A DNA stretch of 8,987 bases from JBIOYL01 sp044870185. Lineage in GTDB: Bacteria; Actinomycetota; CALGFH01. Below the pieces are notes generated by a model. That model saw nothing but the letters and a program-made list of their open reading frames with translations, was not told the origin of the DNA and did not search any database. The translations under genes were made by a program, and so were the position numbers. Location: positions 1-8,987 of the forward strand of contig JBIOYL010000208.1 in NCBI GenBank assembly GCA_044870185.1, written 5' to 3'. Positions 6,198 through 8,987 of the stretch are shown in pieces; the stretch's first letter is position 1, and each line of letters begins with the position of its first letter.

Positions 6198-7075
6198 TGG
6201 CCGCCGTGCCCGCGGGAGCCCCGGTCAGGGCACGGAACCACGTCACCCGGCGCCACCTCGTCGACAAGCTCGCCGTCGGCCTGATGGGCGCCTGCGTGGT
6301 GGCCGCGCTGGTGCCGCTGGTGTCGCTGCTCGTCTACGTGATCGCGCGGGGGCTCGGCGGCCTGTCCTGGCACGCGCTCACCCACTCGGGCAGCCCGGCG
6401 TCGCCGGGCGGCGGCGGCTTCGCCAACGCCATCGTGGGCACCGCCATCATGCTCGCCATCGCGGTCGTGATCGCCGTCCCCTGGGGCCTTTGCACCGCGA
6501 TCTACCTGAGCGAGTACGCCCGCGGCCGGCTCGGGCGGGTGGTGCGCTTCTTCTCCGACGTGCTCACCGGCATCCCCACCATCGTCACCGGGCTGGTCGT
6601 CTACGGGCTGTTCGTGCTCGGCATGGGCAGCTTCTCCGCCCTGGCCGGCGGCGTGGCCCTCAGCCTGATCATGCTGCCCATCGTCGCCCGCTCCAGCGAG
6701 GAGATGCTGAACCTGGTGCCCGACGCCCTGCGCGAGGCCGGGCTCGCCCTGGGCCTGCCCAAGCGCCGGGTGATCCTGCGCATCGTGCTGCCCACCGCGG
6801 CCAAGGGCATCGTCACCGGCAACCTGCTGGCGCTCGCCCGCGCCGCCGGCGAGACCGCCCCCCTGATCGTCACCGCCCTGGGCTCCAGCTTCCTGGTCAC
6901 CAGGCTGACGGGCCAGCCCACGAGCGCCCTGCCGCTGTACATCTTCCAGAACGCCACCCAGCCCGACCCGGTCGGCCTCCGGCTGGCCTGGGCGGCCGCG
7001 CTGGTCCTGATCGTGTTCATCCTCGTCATCAGCCTGCTCGCCCGGCTCATCGGGCGCGGCGCGGAAACGGAGTGA
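6197..7075 (+). CDS. pstA: Phosphate ABC transporter permease PstA
   Basis: PstA is the second channel subunit of the Pst transporter. The ATG overlaps the pstC stop in TGATG, and the G-rich run just upstream (6183-6189) can serve as a ribosome binding site. The 292-residue product, normal for PstA, has an N-terminal membrane helix (about 27-50) and then the permease domain beginning near FANAIVGTAIM (75-85). The EAA loop SEEMLNLVPDALREAGLALG (167-186) contacts PstB, and ARAAGETAPLIVTA (214-227) is a strong PstA signature. A final helix lies at about 264-284. The stop overlaps the pstB start by four bases (GTGA). All features fit a functional subunit. Confidence 0.96.
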   Translation: MAAVPAGAPVRARNHVTRRHLVDKLAVGLMGACVVAALVPLVSLLVYVIARGLGGLSWHALTHSGSPASPGGGGFANAIVGTAIMLAIAVVIAVPWGLCTAIYLSEYARGRLGRVVRFFSDVLTGIPTIVTGLVVYGLFVLGMGSFSALAGGVALSLIMLPIVARSSEEMLNLVPDALREAGLALGLPKRRVILRIVLPTAAKGIVTGNLLALARAAGETAPLIVTALGSSFLVTRLTGQPTSALPLYIFQNATQPDPVGLRLAWAAALVLIVFILVISLLARLIGRGAETE

Positions 7076-7854
7076 GCGTCCCGGTGGCCAAGCAGCTCGA
7101 GCTGAAGGACCTGTCGCTGTACTTCGGCGACCACAAGGCCGTCGAGGACGTGACCATGGCGATCGAGGCCAAGCAGGTCACCGCCATCATCGGCCCGAGC
7201 GGCTGCGGCAAGTCGACCCTGCTGCGGGCGCTCAACCGCATGCACGAGCTGGTCCCGGGCGCCCACCACGACGGGCAGGTGCTGCTGGACGGCGAGGACG
7301 TCTACGCCCAGGACCCGGTGACCATCCGGCGCACGGTCGGCATGGTGTTCCAGAAGCCCAACCCGTTCCCCACCATGAGCGTGTTCGACAACGTGGTGGC
7401 CGGCCTGCGCCTGAACGGCGTGCGGGACAGGAAGATCCTGAGGGAGGTGGCCGAGCACAGCCTGCGCCGGGCCGGCCTGTGGGAGGAGCTGGGCGGCCGG
7501 CTGGGCATCGGCGGCGCCCGCCTGTCCGGCGGCCAGCAGCAGCGGCTGTGCATCGCCCGGGCCCTGGCCGTGGAGCCGGAGGTGCTGCTCATGGACGAGC
7601 CCTGCTCGGCCCTGGACCCGATCTCGACGCTCAAGATCGAGGACCTGATCCGCGAGCTGCGCGACAGCTACACGATCGTGATCGTCACCCACAACATGCA
7701 GCAGGCCGCCCGGGTGTCCGACCAGACCGCCTTCGTGACCATCGAGCAGGCGGGCGAGCCGGGCCGGCTGATCGAGTACGACGACACCGACACGATCTTC
7801 ACCAGGCCGGCCAAGGAGACCACCGAGCGCTACATCAGCGGGCGCTTCGGGTAG
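7072..7854 (+). CDS. pstB: Phosphate ABC transporter ATP-binding protein PstB
   Basis: PstB is the cytoplasmic ATPase driving phosphate import through PstCA. I place the start at the GTG overlapping the pstA stop (GTGA), with GGAA five bases upstream, giving 260 residues. A GTG at 7084 is a possible alternative, four codons shorter. Every ATPase motif is intact: Walker A GPSGCGKST (41-49), Q-loop Q94 in VFQKPNPFP, signature LSGGQQQR (151-158), Walker B VLLMDEP (171-177), D-loop SALD, and the switch histidine H207 in VTHNMQQAARVSD. KPNPFP and the C-terminal ERYISGRFG are PstB hallmarks that separate it from other ABC ATPases. It is the last gene of the operon; no phoU follows, which is often found there. 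Confidence 0.97.
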   Translation: MSVPVAKQLELKDLSLYFGDHKAVEDVTMAIEAKQVTAIIGPSGCGKSTLLRALNRMHELVPGAHHDGQVLLDGEDVYAQDPVTIRRTVGMVFQKPNPFPTMSVFDNVVAGLRLNGVRDRKILREVAEHSLRRAGLWEELGGRLGIGGARLSGGQQQRLCIARALAVEPEVLLMDEPCSALDPISTLKIEDLIRELRDSYTIVIVTHNMQQAARVSDQTAFVTIEQAGEPGRLIEYDDTDTIFTRPAKETTERYISGRFG

Positions 7855-7872
7855 GGCGGGTTACGGTCAAGC

Positions 7873-7905
7873 CCCGACCAACTACTTGCTACTTGCGCGG
7901 TCGGG
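7873..7905. terminator. Possible bidirectional terminator between pstB and the lipoprotein gene
   Basis: CCCGACC (7873-7879) pairs with GGTCGGG (7899-7905) around a 19-base loop in the 59-base gap between convergent genes. The loop contains the tandem heptamer CTACTTG twice (7882-7895). The stem is short and no T tract follows on either strand, so intrinsic termination is uncertain. Position is the main argument. Confidence 0.3.
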
Positions 7906-7913
7906 ACGCTGCG

Positions 7914-8447
7914 TCACCCTCCGCCCGATCGTGGGCTCAGGTTCAACACCACCTCACCCGCCCCAACGTCCCGGGTCGCCTGGACGACCCAGCAGCCAGG
8001 TTCCGGGAACACGAAACCGCTGCCCCATTCATCGCCCGGGCGTCGCCAGTTGGAACCCTCGTGTGCGGTCGGCCCCTCGGCCGGGCCGAGCTGGGTACCG
8101 TCCTGATGGATGGCTCGAAGCCTGAGGGGCCCGCTACCAGTCATTCGCCAGACGATCTTCACCCTGCCGACTGTGAGGGGAAGTGGGGCGAGCGCCCACA
8201 GCTCGGCGTTCCTGCCCGTGCCGTGCACCTCCTGAAGCAGGCGGCCCTGCTTCCAGGGAGCGTGCGGCGAAGGCGATCTGCATGCCGCCCCGGGAAGGGC
8301 GGGTGCCTGGATGGATCTTGTCGGGCGAGCGGTGGTTCCTGTCGCCGGCCCCGGCGTCGGCGGAGCGCCGCTGCCTGGAACCGTGGTCTCGCTGCAGCCG
8401 GCCACGACCAGCATGGCTACGATGAGTCGCACCCAAAGGACAGCCAT
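7914..8447 (-). CDS. Small secreted lipoprotein of unknown function
   Basis: The function is unknown. The ATG at 8447-8445 has GAGAAGG five bases upstream and opens a clear lipoprotein signal: a hydrophobic stretch and the lipobox VVAGC, with Cys18 as anchor. A Pro/Thr/Gly-rich linker (about 20-50) follows, then a compact domain with KIVWRMTGSGPLRL (97-110) and, near the end, RRPGDEWGSGFVFPEPGCW (135-153). The second motif resembles uncharacterised actinobacterial lipoproteins with an FPxPGCW signature before a short beta-rich end. Cys56 and Cys152 could form a disulfide. The frame stays open far upstream, but the signal peptide and ribosome binding site support this start (177 residues). Codon use is looser than in the pst genes (AGA, ACA, CCA, GTA, CTT appear), suggesting an accessory or transferred gene. 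It is convergent with pstB and probably not part of the phosphate operon. Confidence 0.8.
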   Translation of the reverse strand: MAVLWVRLIVAMLVVAGCSETTVPGSGAPPTPGPATGTTARPTRSIQAPALPGAACRSPSPHAPWKQGRLLQEVHGTGRNAELWALAPLPLTVGRVKIVWRMTGSGPLRLRAIHQDGTQLGPAEGPTAHEGSNWRRPGDEWGSGFVFPEPGCWVVQATRDVGAGEVVLNLSPRSGGG

Positions 8448-8514
8448 GTCGGCCTTCTCGTAGGACGAAGTTGTCTCTACCGAAGTGAGGAGGCGAAGGT
8501 GGTTCCTATCGTGG

Positions 8515-8527
8515 TGACAGTTGTCAA
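8515..8527 (-). promoter_or_regulatory. Palindromic operator candidate overlapping a TTGACA element
   Basis: TGACAGTTGTCA (8515-8526) is an inverted repeat with 5-base arms and a 2-base centre. The minus strand across its right arm reads TTGACA (8527-8522), a perfect -35 hexamer facing the lipoprotein gene. No good -10 lies 16-18 bases downstream (the bases there are AACCAC), and GATAGG occurs only 11 bases on. It is either an operator with a weak or activator-dependent promoter, or chance. Confidence 0.3.
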
Positions 8528-8576
8528 GGCAAGTAAAGCACTCACGCACCGCCCGGGCATGGGCCGCAACCGACGC

Positions 8577-8595
8577 CAGCCGGGCCGACCGGCTG
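8577..8595. repeat. Inverted repeat, 7-bp stem
   Basis: CAGCCGG (8577-8583) pairs perfectly with CCGGCTG (8589-8595) around the loop GCCGA. It lies mid-way between two divergent genes and no T tract follows. No function can be assigned. Confidence 0.35.
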
Positions 8596-8757
8596 CGGGC
8601 TGTTCGACGAGGTCCGCGTCGGCCGCTCGTCATCCACGCATGCCTCGACGGCCTTGGATACGACGCGGGATTTCGTCCCACGCCCGGGGAGTTGGTAGGC
8701 TCCGCCCGGCCATCGCCGGCCAGGCCCCCCGCCTGCCTGCCCCCCAAAGGAAGCGCC

Positions 8758-8987
8758 GTGCACAGCCTGATCCTGTCCCAGCCGTACGAGGCGGCCTTCG
8801 ACCGTGCCCTGGCGGCCGTCGGCGCAGTGCCCGGCTGCTGGATCCAGTGGGTGGACCCCGACGGAAGCATCGAGGCGCTGCTGGGGCCGCCCGGGCAGGG
8901 CCGGGACGAGTCGATCCTCGTGACGTTGCAGCCAGTCGACGACGGGCGCACCGCCGTCGAGGTGTCGAGCCGGCCCACGGGCGGCTC
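8758..8987 (+). CDS. 5' end of a possibly DUF1499-like protein (cut by window edge)
   Basis: The GTG start has AAAGGAAG just upstream (8746-8753; the AGGA core is six bases from the start). The frame stays open for 76 codons to the window end, with the G/C-ending codons typical of real genes here. The visible part shows a short N-terminal strand and helix (SQPYEAAFDRALAAVG, residues 8-23). The motifs GCWIQWVDPDGSIEAL (26-41) and ILVTLQPVDDGRTAVEVSSR (53-72) follow. This helix-strand-strand order and the final D-G-x-T-x-V-x-V-x-S-x pattern recall DUF1499 or SRPBCC-like small domains, but similarity by eye is weak. No signal peptide is visible. Function unknown. Confidence 0.6.
   Translation, partial: MHSLILSQPYEAAFDRALAAVGAVPGCWIQWVDPDGSIEALLGPPGQGRDESILVTLQPVDDGRTAVEVSSRPTGG

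Larger units (their letters stand above)
8448..8757. other. Divergent intergenic region
   Basis: This 310-base stretch separates the leftward lipoprotein gene from the rightward gene at the edge. No frame resembles a protein. The part nearest the lipoprotein gene (about 8455-8545) is less GC-rich than the rest of the window and holds a 12-base palindrome (8515-8526). Further right are a 7-bp hairpin (8577-8595), a smaller one, GGGA/TCCC, at 8667-8679, and TAGGCT (8696-8701), which fits a -10 element for the rightward gene but lacks a convincing -35. Confidence 0.6.

Noticed and set aside
8448..8978. Upstream extension of the lipoprotein frame to 8978
   Set aside because: It would bury the signal peptide, overlap the rightward gene and give Ser/Arg/Pro-rich sequence without similarity.

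Overview
The window is very GC-rich chromosomal DNA whose coding regions prefer G or C at third codon positions. GTG and TTG starts, strong purine-rich ribosome binding sites, a Streptomyces-type PHO box and the protein sequences all point to a high-GC member of the Actinomycetota. I cannot name the genus. There is no sign of phage, plasmid, transposon, CRISPR array or RNA gene.

Most of the window (350-7854) is a phosphate gene cluster built around one divergent control region (3780-3999). Leftward run a DUF47/PhoU-like regulator gene and a PiT phosphate permease gene, with an 8-base stop/start overlap. Beyond them, in the same direction but after a 115-base gap, lies an exopolyphosphatase/pppGpp-phosphatase gene (Ppx/GppA) fused to a C-terminal HD domain. 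It carries an apparent one-base frameshift near 559-562. Rightward runs the complete high-affinity ABC transporter pstS-pstC-pstA-pstB with almost no space between genes. The control region holds a convincing leftward promoter (TCGACA, 17 bases, TACGGT) and two tandem 11-base PHO-box units in front of pstS. No phoU, phoR or phoP gene is present here; the DUF47 protein is the only PhoU-like protein.

The cluster puts together low-affinity uptake (PiT with DUF47), high-affinity uptake (PstSCAB) and mobilisation of stored polyphosphate (Ppx). The shared intergenic region suggests the two uptake modes are coordinated, but this is inference.

The flanks look less conserved. Positions 1-349 hold no recognisable gene, but do contain a G-quadruplex-type motif and two strong tandem hairpins downstream of ppx. 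To the right, convergent with pstB, is a small lipoprotein gene of unknown function with more relaxed codon use. After a 310-base gap with a 12-base palindrome comes the 5' end of a rightward gene, possibly DUF1499-like, cut by the window edge. I found no clearly new biological system; the most notable points are the ppx frameshift, the divergent phosphate control region and the uncharacterised lipoprotein.
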